A stretch of DNA of 11,713 nt from JBFXEO01 sp050180015 (GTDB taxonomy: Bacteria > Bacteroidota > Bacteroidia > Bacteroidales > Tenuifilaceae), in NCBI GenBank assembly GCA_050180015.1, contig JBFXEO010000081.1:1-11713 (forward strand), written 5' to 3'. The translations under genes were made by a program, and so were the position numbers. This document shows, piece by piece, positions 1 to 6,397 of this stretch. The notes under the pieces are model-generated. The model had not been told where the DNA came from, did no database searches, and saw only the letters and a list, made by a program, of their open reading frames with translations. How positions within the stretch are numbered: the stretch's first letter is position 1; every line of letters starts with the position of its first letter.

Positions 1-12
1 TTTTTTCTTCAT
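1..12 (-). CDS. Start of a downstream gene leaving the window (possible efflux adaptor)
   Basis: Read on the minus strand, the last 12 bases of the window give ATG followed by three lysine codons, beginning 10 bases after the stop of the TolC-family gene. A short lysine-rich start at this spacing is typical of a secreted or membrane protein and of operon organisation. In Bacteroidota, TolC-family genes are commonly followed by a HlyD/AcrA-type periplasmic adaptor and then an RND or ABC pump, so an adaptor is the likeliest product. That identity is inferred from context only, since four codons carry no family information. Confidence 0.4.
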
Positions 13-22
13 ACCTTGAAAT

Positions 23-1360
23 TTATATCGAAATTGGATTACCCATGTAAAAATCTAATATTTTCCGGTTTAGTATTGCGGAATACTTGGCCTGAGTGTA
101 CTCTGCCCTAGCGTTCAGAAACGTTGTTTTTGCTTCAAGGAGTTCCACTGTGTTGAGTATTCCAAGGTTGAATTGCTCCTCGGAGAGCCGGTAGGTTTCA
201 TTGGCCGAGGCCATTTGTTCAACAGCTGCCCTGTAGCGGTTTATGCTTGCCCGTGAATCCTGAAAAACCGATTCAACTTCCTGGAGCAAGTTTTTTTCGG
301 CTTCAAGTTTTGACAGCCGGGCTTGTTCTAGTTTAATTTTTGATTGTTGAACCGATGCTTTTGTTACGTTTCGGCTAAATATGGGAATGCTTAGGGTAAA
401 GCCAGCGTGCTGCGATTGGTTATCGGAAAGTTGATGCCCGAAATTTCCACCGGCCTGGTCGGAGTAATCGGTAGAATAGCCGGCACTCATGGTTAATGTG
501 GGGAGGTAGCCTGCCTGTGCAATTTGAACATCAACTTCAGCAATATCAACGGATAGTTGACCGCTTTTTATTTCGGGCATAATTGAAAGTGCTGTGCTAT
601 ACACATCGGTTAGGACGGGTAGCGTGTCGATTATTCCATCTATGATGACCTCGGGGAAATAAACATTGAAAGTGTCCGTAACGGGAATTTCCAGCAGCTG
701 TTTGAGTTCGGTTATTCTGGATATTAAAGTGTTTTCCGCAGTAACCACCGAGTATTTGTCGCTGGCGCGTTGGGCATCCATTTTGGCAACATCCAATTTA
801 GTTACGGATCCAACTTTGAATAGTTCCCTTGTCCTTTCGGCCTGTTTTTCGGATACTGTGAGAACTTCCCTGGCATACAGGGATGATTCGTTGGCATAAA
901 GTACATTTAAGTAAGCCTGTGTAATGGAAAGAATGATGTTGTTTTGAGTTGTTTCCACATCGGAATTGGCAAGTTCCATATTCATTTCGCTTTGCCTTAT
1001 CCCTTTTGAAATTGATCCACCGCTGTAAAGCGTGAGGCTTGAACTGAGGGAGAAACTTGTGCCGCTGCTTACCTCCCAGTTGTTATCTCCGGATAAATCT
1101 TTGGAATTTGCGATGTTTTCTGATACTGATGCATTTAAACTAGGTAGTCGTTCCGATTTAGATTTGGCTAGGCCTACCTTTTGGGATGATACGCTAAGCT
1201 TTTGTGCTTTAACCTGAATGTTTTGCTCAAGCGCAAATTCGATACATCTATTTAAATCCCATTTCGGGGTTGCCCATTCCTGTGCGTAAACAGATACCGA
1301 TGGGAAAATAGCTGTACTGAAAAAAAGAATAAATCTGATTTTGTATGTCCAACAATTCAT
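23..1360 (-). CDS. TolC-family outer-membrane efflux protein
   Basis: Outer-membrane channel of a tripartite export system, expected to work with an inner-membrane pump and a periplasmic adaptor. The 445-residue product has a signal peptide ending near SVYAQ, then the family's N-terminal pattern (DLNRCIEFALEQN). Two duplicated outer-membrane efflux (OEP) halves follow. Each half has long helical stretches and the typical glycine-led motif, GSVTKLDVAKMDAQ in the first and GILNTVELLEAK in the second. A strand-like segment around LTLYSGGS in the first half is matched by FTLSIPIFS in the second. The length is normal for the family. I start at the ATG at 1360. The frame stays open to a TTG at 1381, but that would put seven residues before the signal peptide and lie inside a candidate promoter. 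The gene is probably first in an operon continuing beyond base 1. The substrate cannot be deduced. Confidence 0.93.
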   Translation of the reverse strand: MNCWTYKIRFILFFSTAIFPSVSVYAQEWATPKWDLNRCIEFALEQNIQVKAQKLSVSSQKVGLAKSKSERLPSLNASVSENIANSKDLSGDNNWEVSSGTSFSLSSSLTLYSGGSISKGIRQSEMNMELANSDVETTQNNIILSITQAYLNVLYANESSLYAREVLTVSEKQAERTRELFKVGSVTKLDVAKMDAQRASDKYSVVTAENTLISRITELKQLLEIPVTDTFNVYFPEVIIDGIIDTLPVLTDVYSTALSIMPEIKSGQLSVDIAEVDVQIAQAGYLPTLTMSAGYSTDYSDQAGGNFGHQLSDNQSQHAGFTLSIPIFSRNVTKASVQQSKIKLEQARLSKLEAEKNLLQEVESVFQDSRASINRYRAAVEQMASANETYRLSEEQFNLGILNTVELLEAKTTFLNARAEYTQAKYSAILNRKILDFYMGNPISI

Positions 1361-1378
1361 GTAAGAAAAATTTTGATA

Positions 1379-1409
1379 CAAAATTCAGGTATGATGCGGA
1401 TAGTATCAA
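1379..1409 (-). promoter_or_regulatory. Candidate promoter of the TolC-family gene
   Basis: On the minus strand a TTG (1407-1409) is followed after 20 bases by GAATTTTG (1379-1386), seven of eight matches to the Bacteroidota -7 consensus TAnnTTTG. Transcription would begin about 10 bases before the ATG at 1360, supporting that start over the upstream TTG. The mismatch at the first position of the -7 box keeps this tentative. Confidence 0.35.
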
Positions 1410-1476
1410 GTAAAATAGATGTATAGCGGTAATAAGTGGACGGATTTACAATTTATGACTGTAGAGCATTGGACGT

Positions 1477-1511
1477 AAAAAAGCACCCGAGACCTAACAT
1501 CTCGGGTGCTT
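1477..1511 (-). terminator. Intrinsic terminator of the kelch lipoprotein gene
   Basis: A perfect 11-bp inverted repeat (arms 1481-1491 and 1501-1511) with a 9-base loop lies 40 bases past the stop of the kelch gene. On the minus strand the stem is GC-rich in its core (GCACCCGAG) and runs into six uninterrupted T residues. This is a textbook rho-independent terminator separating the kelch gene from the TolC gene downstream. It shows that the two genes are separate transcription units. Confidence 0.88.
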
Positions 1512-1551
1512 AACAAAAACGTCAAACTAAGAAAACCAAGCAGTTTTGCTG

Positions 1552-2574
1552 CTAATCATTTTCATCATACTTTGCAAAGGGTAAGAATTCCCAGTTATCT
1601 TCAAGGTATAAACTGCTGGTTTTACCTGTTACAACAAAACCTCTATTATTTAGGGCAAAACCTACTGCATTTGTTCTTGCTGTACCTTCAAATGAAGTTT
1701 TTTGTGTCCATAAATCTGTAGTGGGATCGTACTCCCAGGTAGTGTTAATAATACTGGTTTGATCGCCTGTTGCCAGGTATCCGTAGCCATTAATTGCGAA
1801 AGCAACTCCATTTTCCCGTTTGATGGAGGTGTATTTATTATCGTAGGAGTCATCGGAGTTGTCTGCAATATCCCGTTTATTGGTCCAGCTATCGGTTGAA
1901 TAATCGTAGGCCCAAAAATCATCAACGTAACTAGCATTATTATTTCCACCAACGATGTAGGCGATATCGTTAATTACAAATACCTGTGCGTTGAATCTTT
2001 TGGAGCCGGGCAAGCTGGTTTTTTGGATCCACGTGTCGCTGGTAGGGTCATACTGCCACAGATCTTTAAGGTAATTACCATCGTAGCCCCCGCATATATA
2101 GCCTGTATTGTTGACCGTAAATGCCACGGAGCCGTAACGTGCAGAGCCCGGGAAATCTTTTTTTTGGGTCCAGCTGTTTGTTTCCGGATCGTATTCCCAA
2201 AAGTCTTTCAATTTTGAGGTTCCGTCGTACCCGCAACCAACATACCCCTTTCCGTTGACAGAAAAGGCAAAAGCCGATGTTCTACCTATACCGGGGAATG
2301 TGTCCCTTATTGTCCATTGATTTTGATCAGGATTGTATTCCCAGCAATCTTTTAATCTGACCCTTTCATCGCCATTATAGCCAGAAACAACATAAGCTTT
2401 GTTGTCAACGGTGAAAGCAACGGCATGGCTTCGGGCTATACCTTCAAAGTCCCAACGATTAACCCAGTTTCCCACATAGTCATCATCATCACTATTGCTA
2501 TCGCAAGAAGTTGCAGCAAGTACCATTAAAAAGAAGATGGTAGAGATTTTAAATAAGTGAAGTCTTCTGTTCAT
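1552..2574 (-). CDS. Kelch-repeat lipoprotein, probably surface exposed
   Basis: The 340-residue product begins with a lipoprotein signal peptide: basic N-terminus, hydrophobic core, then LAATSC with the lipidated cysteine at residue 24. The mature start reads C-DSN-SDDDD. An S plus acidic run just after the cysteine resembles the lipoprotein export signal described in Bacteroidota that sends lipoproteins to the cell surface. From about residue 37 there are six kelch units of roughly 50 residues. Each has a hydrophobic strand, a G-rich turn (SGYNG, CGYDG, GGYDG, GGNNN), a W-E/Q/A-Y segment and a W-T or W-I near its end (WTIRD, WTQKK, WIQKT, WTNKR, WTQKT). This is enough for a six-bladed beta-propeller. 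The propeller probably binds a protein or glycan, because no catalytic domain is visible. The gene stands alone between its own promoter region and terminator. Confidence 0.88.
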   Translation of the reverse strand: MNRRLHLFKISTIFFLMVLAATSCDSNSDDDDYVGNWVNRWDFEGIARSHAVAFTVDNKAYVVSGYNGDERVRLKDCWEYNPDQNQWTIRDTFPGIGRTSAFAFSVNGKGYVGCGYDGTSKLKDFWEYDPETNSWTQKKDFPGSARYGSVAFTVNNTGYICGGYDGNYLKDLWQYDPTSDTWIQKTSLPGSKRFNAQVFVINDIAYIVGGNNNASYVDDFWAYDYSTDSWTNKRDIADNSDDSYDNKYTSIKRENGVAFAINGYGYLATGDQTSIINTTWEYDPTTDLWTQKTSFEGTARTNAVGFALNNRGFVVTGKTSSLYLEDNWEFLPFAKYDEND

Positions 2575-2644
2575 AAAATTAAAGTATAAAATAATTAAGT
2601 TTCGAACTTAGTTAAATAAAAATAACTTATTTGAAAAATATCGA

Positions 2645-2652
2645 CAAATATA
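2645..2652 (-). promoter_or_regulatory. Candidate -7 element for the kelch gene
   Basis: Minus-strand TATATTTG matches the Bacteroidota -7 consensus TAnnTTTG exactly and would give a leader of about 65 bases before the ATG at 2574. No clear TTG lies at the usual upstream distance, so the -33 element is weak or absent. The element directly abuts the -33 candidate of the divergent plus-strand promoter. Confidence 0.4.
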
Positions 2653-2681
2653 TTGTTTTTATATGTTAATAACTAATTTTG
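2653..2681 (+). promoter_or_regulatory. Candidate promoter of the DUF4270-like/barrel pair
   Basis: TTG at 2653-2655, then 18 bases, then TAATTTTG (2674-2681), an exact match to TAnnTTTG, followed by CA as is common in Bacteroidota promoters. Transcription would start near 2688 and leave an untranslated leader of about 130 bases before the ATG at 2822. I see no convincing riboswitch fold in that AT-rich leader. Confidence 0.55.
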
Positions 2682-2821
2682 CACTTCGGAATGGGTAAAT
2701 TAATCAAGTTAAATAATCTAAGTGTTTTGCCATTCTATCGGTATAAGGAAGAACAATATCGATTTATTTTTTGTAAAGATTATGGCTATATTTCCTTTGA
2801 AATTCTTAATTGTTAAGCTGC

Positions 2822-4138
2822 ATGAGAAGTAAAACACCCTTATTCTTCCTGGGAATTGAATTAATACTCATCGCTACCATTTTTTCTTGTAATAATAGCA
2901 ATGAATCAGTTATTGGGAATGATTTTATTCTGCCCGATGGTAGTATGGTTTATACCGATACAGTATCAGTTAACATGTCAACATTAATCCTCGATTCCAT
3001 TCAGACAGCAAATCAGAAAGTTGCCCTTGTGGGTAGGTACAATGACAAGAATATCGGAACTTTAAATTCCAAAAGTTTTATGATAATGGGGGCTGATTCA
3101 TATACTTTGGATGAATATGCCGTATATGATTCGTTAGTGTTGGTGCTTACCCCATCGGGGTATTACTATGGCGATACTTTGACCCCCTGTACCATTAAGG
3201 TACATGAGGTTAAGGAGACAATAGAAATAGATAATGATGAGGGTTATATAAGTAATTTGTCAGATTTTGAGGTTGACCCCAATCCAATTGGCGAGAAGAA
3301 ATTTTACGCCAGGCCTAAGAGTAAGGATGAAATTCGAATTCCCATGAGCGATGAGCTTGGTTTAAAGTTTACCAATAAGTTTAAATCCGGAACCCACCCC
3401 TTTGAAGAAGATGAAGGGTTTACAAATTACTTTAAAGGTATTATGCTACAGGTCGATGATGGAACCAACACCATTCTCGAGTTTGAGGTAAATAATGAGT
3501 CTATATCGTTGCAGCTATACTATCACATTGAAGATTCGGATATACAAACCGAAGATGAAAGGGATACCTTATTTATTCCCCCGAGTAATACATCGTTACA
3601 ATTCAATCAAATTAAAGCGGATAGTACAAATTCCGTAATCAGTCAACTTTCCGAGGAGCCTATAGGATCGGCACAGCTCAATAATAGCTGTTATGTTCAG
3701 GGGGGGACTGGTATTGTGGCACGGATAGATTTTCCTACACTTCATGACTTTTTGCAACAGGATAGAAAATTCGAGATATTAAAAGCTATTCTTGTAATTC
3801 AGCCGTCGTTGGAAATGGACATGAATTACCTGCCCTCGGAGTTGTACCTGTATGTAACCAATAAGCATAATGATTTTATTGCCCGACTTACAGACGCAAG
3901 CGGAAATGCCATTACCGGTTCGCTTTACGAGGATTTCATATATCGTGAGAATACAAGGTATTCGTGGGATATAACTTCTTTTATTAATGTATTGGCAAAA
4001 AATCCTAGCACTACTTATAACGGGTTACTCCTCCTTCCCGTTGACTATAATAGTAAATTTAATAATGTGGTAATAGCTGATCAGCAACAGTCCCAACACA
4101 GAACTCAGCTGGAACTTTACGTCTTATACTATGAATAA
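2822..4138 (+). CDS. DUF4270-like lipoprotein
   Basis: The 438-residue product starts with a type II signal peptide whose lipobox IFSC places the lipidated cysteine at residue 23, so it should be membrane anchored, most likely in the outer membrane. The early mature region resembles the DUF4270 family of Bacteroidota. It has a Thr-Val-Ser-rich strand, LILDSIQTANQ, then a glycine motif (VALVGRYNDKNIGTLNSKSFM), which in this family begins a beta-rich domain. No enzyme motif is visible. The open frame reaches a TTG at 2810, but only the ATG at 2822 gives a well-formed signal peptide. The stop overlaps the start of the next gene by 8 bases (ATGAATAA), so the two are almost certainly cotranscribed and translationally coupled. 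The molecular function is unknown. Confidence 0.8.
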   Translation: MRSKTPLFFLGIELILIATIFSCNNSNESVIGNDFILPDGSMVYTDTVSVNMSTLILDSIQTANQKVALVGRYNDKNIGTLNSKSFMIMGADSYTLDEYAVYDSLVLVLTPSGYYYGDTLTPCTIKVHEVKETIEIDNDEGYISNLSDFEVDPNPIGEKKFYARPKSKDEIRIPMSDELGLKFTNKFKSGTHPFEEDEGFTNYFKGIMLQVDDGTNTILEFEVNNESISLQLYYHIEDSDIQTEDERDTLFIPPSNTSLQFNQIKADSTNSVISQLSEEPIGSAQLNNSCYVQGGTGIVARIDFPTLHDFLQQDRKFEILKAILVIQPSLEMDMNYLPSELYLYVTNKHNDFIARLTDASGNAITGSLYEDFIYRENTRYSWDITSFINVLAKNPSTTYNGLLLLPVDYNSKFNNVVIADQQQSQHRTQLELYVLYYE

Positions 4139-5378
4139 ACTTTTTTACGCTCTAATCATCACCTTTCTTTTAACAAGTAGCCTAAGTTGTTTCTCTCAGT
4201 ATTCGACGGATTCGCCTTATTCGTACTACGGAATTGGCGAATTTGAGCTGTCGGATCATAGCAGAACGTCTGGTATGGGAGGCGTTGGAATAGGTATGAA
4301 ATCCGATGGATATATCAATTTTTCTAATCCGGCATCGTATAGTTCAATCGATAGCCTCAATGTTATTTTTGATTTTGCGCTCAGTGGATCGAAGTCTAGA
4401 TTTGAATCGGCGAGTAATAAGTACTCTGTAACAAACGGAAACATTAAAAAAATAGCCGTTGGGCTGCGGTTATACCCCCGGTGGGCTCTAAGTTTAGGGC
4501 TAATGCCATACACCAACGTTGGCTATGAAGCTGAAACGGAAAAGGGCATAGAGGGAACAACAGACTTTTTTAATATTACCAATAAAGGCGAAGGGGGATT
4601 TAGCAAAGTATTCATTGGGAACTCGTTTAAAATTAACCATAAAATTTCAGCTGGAATTAACTCGAATTTCTTAATCGGTTACATTGAGAAATCGGAGACA
4701 TACACTTACCAGTGGGCTTCTGGCTACTGGCAGCAAAAGACAAAGTACAAGCCCAAAACAGCAGTATGTTTCGATTTTGGTTTGCAGTATGCAGATTCGT
4801 TGAACTCTAAATGGCTATATACGCTTGGTTTCACCGGAGGAGTGGATACTAAGTTAAAGTTAAGAAAGTATATCGCTTACGATTCCGATACATCAACATA
4901 TACCACCGATGAGTTCCAATCCACCAGTAATTTCTGGATTCCGGCGTATGGAGGCTTCGGATTCTCCTTAAGCTCCAGCAGGTGGCTGTTTGCCGCCGAT
5001 TATAGAATCCAGTTTTGGGATAACGTTAGCAACAAAAATGACCTGCCGTGGCTGACGAATAGCCATCATGCTGCAGTAGGGGCGCAGTATATTCCGAGAA
5101 AAATAATCGGGAGATCACTATTTGACCGTATGTCCTACCAGGTAGGGGCACATTTCGACAGGTCTTACCTGAGAATAAACTCTGAGAATTTTGATATATA
5201 CGGCGTAACTTTTGGGTTAGTAGTTCCATTCAGAAATCAAATGTCGAATTTGGGCATTTCTGTTGATGTTGGTAAAAAAGGCCGGTTAAACAATGGAATG
5301 TTTAAGGAGAATTACATTCAGGTAAACCTGCTGCTGAATATGTCCGATATATGGTTCCTGAAACGAAAGTTTGATTAA
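4131..5378 (+). CDS. Outer-membrane beta-barrel protein (FadL/PorV-like fold)
   Basis: The 415-residue product has a cleavable signal peptide ending near CFSQ. It then has the Bacteroidota barrel-type start SPYSYYGIGE, the segment RTSGMGGVGIGMKSDGYINF and the NPASYSSID motif, which recall FadL/PorV-like outer-membrane proteins. The rest alternates amphipathic strands with polar turns (LRLYPRWALSLGLMPY, FGLQYADSL, WLFAADYRIQFW, FGLVVPFRN). It ends in a strand plus a short basic tail (DIWFLKRKFD). It probably forms a 12-14-strand barrel. The SLSC stretch in the signal peptide is a poor lipobox because it lacks Leu at -3. The gene begins inside the end of the DUF4270-like gene, pointing to a shared task in the outer membrane. 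No substrate can be assigned. Confidence 0.8.
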   Translation: MNKLFYALIITFLLTSSLSCFSQYSTDSPYSYYGIGEFELSDHSRTSGMGGVGIGMKSDGYINFSNPASYSSIDSLNVIFDFALSGSKSRFESASNKYSVTNGNIKKIAVGLRLYPRWALSLGLMPYTNVGYEAETEKGIEGTTDFFNITNKGEGGFSKVFIGNSFKINHKISAGINSNFLIGYIEKSETYTYQWASGYWQQKTKYKPKTAVCFDFGLQYADSLNSKWLYTLGFTGGVDTKLKLRKYIAYDSDTSTYTTDEFQSTSNFWIPAYGGFGFSLSSSRWLFAADYRIQFWDNVSNKNDLPWLTNSHHAAVGAQYIPRKIIGRSLFDRMSYQVGAHFDRSYLRINSENFDIYGVTFGLVVPFRNQMSNLGISVDVGKKGRLNNGMFKENYIQVNLLLNMSDIWFLKRKFD

Positions 5379-5684
5379 GGTAGTACATTTGCAGCTAAGC
5401 AGATGGTCGTTTAATCCAATTCAAGCAATGATAAATGTAACTGCAATTTCTTATTAACCCCTGGCAATGTTCACATTTCCGGAAGCAGGGTAACAGTTAC
5501 TTCGTTGGGCAAGTATGTAATTTGAGGAACGTTACCCGATGGAGTCGATGGCCTGAAATCTGACGGCAAAGGCACTTTCGGCTTACATCTCTTGGGGAAA
5601 TTTGCCGATTAAGGGTCTCAAATTCGGTTCGGATGTGCTAAAATACTGATTTTGGCGGTTTGCCCCGGGCCCACCCAGGTAATT
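5379..5684. other. Intergenic stretch between convergent genes, no intact gene
   Basis: This 306-base stretch separates two convergent transcription units. I found no convincing intrinsic terminator for either side. Its base composition is more balanced than that of the other intergenic regions (for example CCCCGGGCCCACCCAGG near its right end). It also holds coding-like but broken reading frames, described in a separate entry. A small inverted repeat, GGTAA-TT-TTACC (5678-5689), straddles the stop codon of the response regulator. Confidence 0.6.
5411..5608 (-). pseudogene. Broken coding-like segment, possible gene remnant or dispersed repeat
   Basis: On the minus strand one frame is open from 5608 to a TGA at 5471-5473. 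It continues in the same frame for 19 more codons to a TAA at 5411-5413. The 45 residues before the TGA look protein-like (TPSGNVPQITYLPNEVTVTL in the middle), and the part after it reads TLPGVNKKLQLHLSLLELD. There is no ATG apart from the codon just before the TGA, so it is not an intact gene. A C-to-T change in CGA would explain the TGA. Short open stretches also occur on the plus strand here (for example 5526-5609), which fits a repeat element read through several frames equally well. I cannot assign a family. Confidence 0.3.
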
Positions 5685-6347
5685 TTACCACTCAACAATG
5701 TTATTTTTTATGGCATACTTTATCATTTCTACCGTACTTTTGAAGTTGTGTTTTTGCATGATGTTGTTCTTGTGGGTTTTAACGGTAAAAATGCTCAGGC
5801 TTAGCTTGTCGGCAATTTCTGAGTTGGTAAACCCTTCAACGTATAGCTTTAAAATTTCCTTTTCACGCTCGGTAAGCTGAACTTTCTTACCACTATCGGT
5901 TTGCTTATGGCCCTTTGCATGGTTGATGAAACTTTTGAGGACAGATTTGGAGATAGATGGGCTGTAGTATTCTTCACCTCCAAAGACCGATCTGATAGCT
6001 TCAAGTAGGAGTTCGGTGGTTGAGTCCTGCTTGGTTAAGTATCCTTTGGCCCCTGCCTGAATTGCCCGTACAACGTATTCCTCATCGTTAAACATCGAAA
6101 GGATTAGCACCTTCACCCGGGGTAGAATTGGCAGTATTTTTTCGGTGAACTCTATGCCCGACATTTCGGGCATGGAAAGGTCGGCAATAATAATATCGGG
6201 CGTGTTTTGCCGTGCAATGTCAATGGCTTTAAATCCATCGCCAACCGATCCAATAAGCTCAATATCGGTTTCGCCGGTGAGGATACTTTTAATGCCGTCG
6301 CGTATGATTTGGTGGTCGTCAACAATCAGAACTTTTATTTTATTCAT
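5685..6347 (-). CDS. NarL/FixJ-family response regulator
   Basis: A cytoplasmic DNA-binding transcription regulator of 220 residues. The receiver domain covers about residues 3-120, with acidic pocket D10-D11, phosphoacceptor D56 in IADLSMPEMSG, the conserved serine at 84 (LILSMF) and lysine 106 (GYLTK). A LuxR-type helix-turn-helix covers about 157-215 (LTEREKEILKLYVEGFTNSE, then the recognition helix around SIFTVKTHKNNIMQK). I start at the ATG at 6347, which gives the standard receiver beginning MNKIKVLIVDDH. The open frame extends 18 residues further to a TTG overlapping the kinase stop, but those residues have no receiver character. The gene lies 50 bases downstream of the histidine kinase gene and is evidently its cognate partner. 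Target genes are unknown. Confidence 0.93.
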   Translation of the reverse strand: MNKIKVLIVDDHQIIRDGIKSILTGETDIELIGSVGDGFKAIDIARQNTPDIIIADLSMPEMSGIEFTEKILPILPRVKVLILSMFNDEEYVVRAIQAGAKGYLTKQDSTTELLLEAIRSVFGGEEYYSPSISKSVLKSFINHAKGHKQTDSGKKVQLTEREKEILKLYVEGFTNSEIADKLSLSIFTVKTHKNNIMQKHNFKSTVEMIKYAIKNNIVEW

Positions 6348-6397
6348 TTCGGAATGCGTTTTTCCCGTATAAAATGTGGCAGCCTTGCTGGGTAATT

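Noticed and set aside
2682..2821. Riboswitch or leader RNA in the 130-base leader of the DUF4270-like gene
   Set aside because: The leader is AT-rich and I could not find a GC-containing stem set or any known riboswitch core.
4131..4200. Lipoprotein signal in the barrel protein (SLSC in its signal peptide)
   Set aside because: The residue at -3 is Ser rather than Leu, Val or Ile, and a normal signal-peptidase I site ending FSQ follows, as expected for a beta-barrel.
5471..5473. TGA read through as selenocysteine or tryptophan in the 5411-5608 frame
   Set aside because: No start codon precedes it, no SECIS-like hairpin is evident, and the other genes here use TGA as a stop (for example the sensor kinase), so recoding is unsupported.
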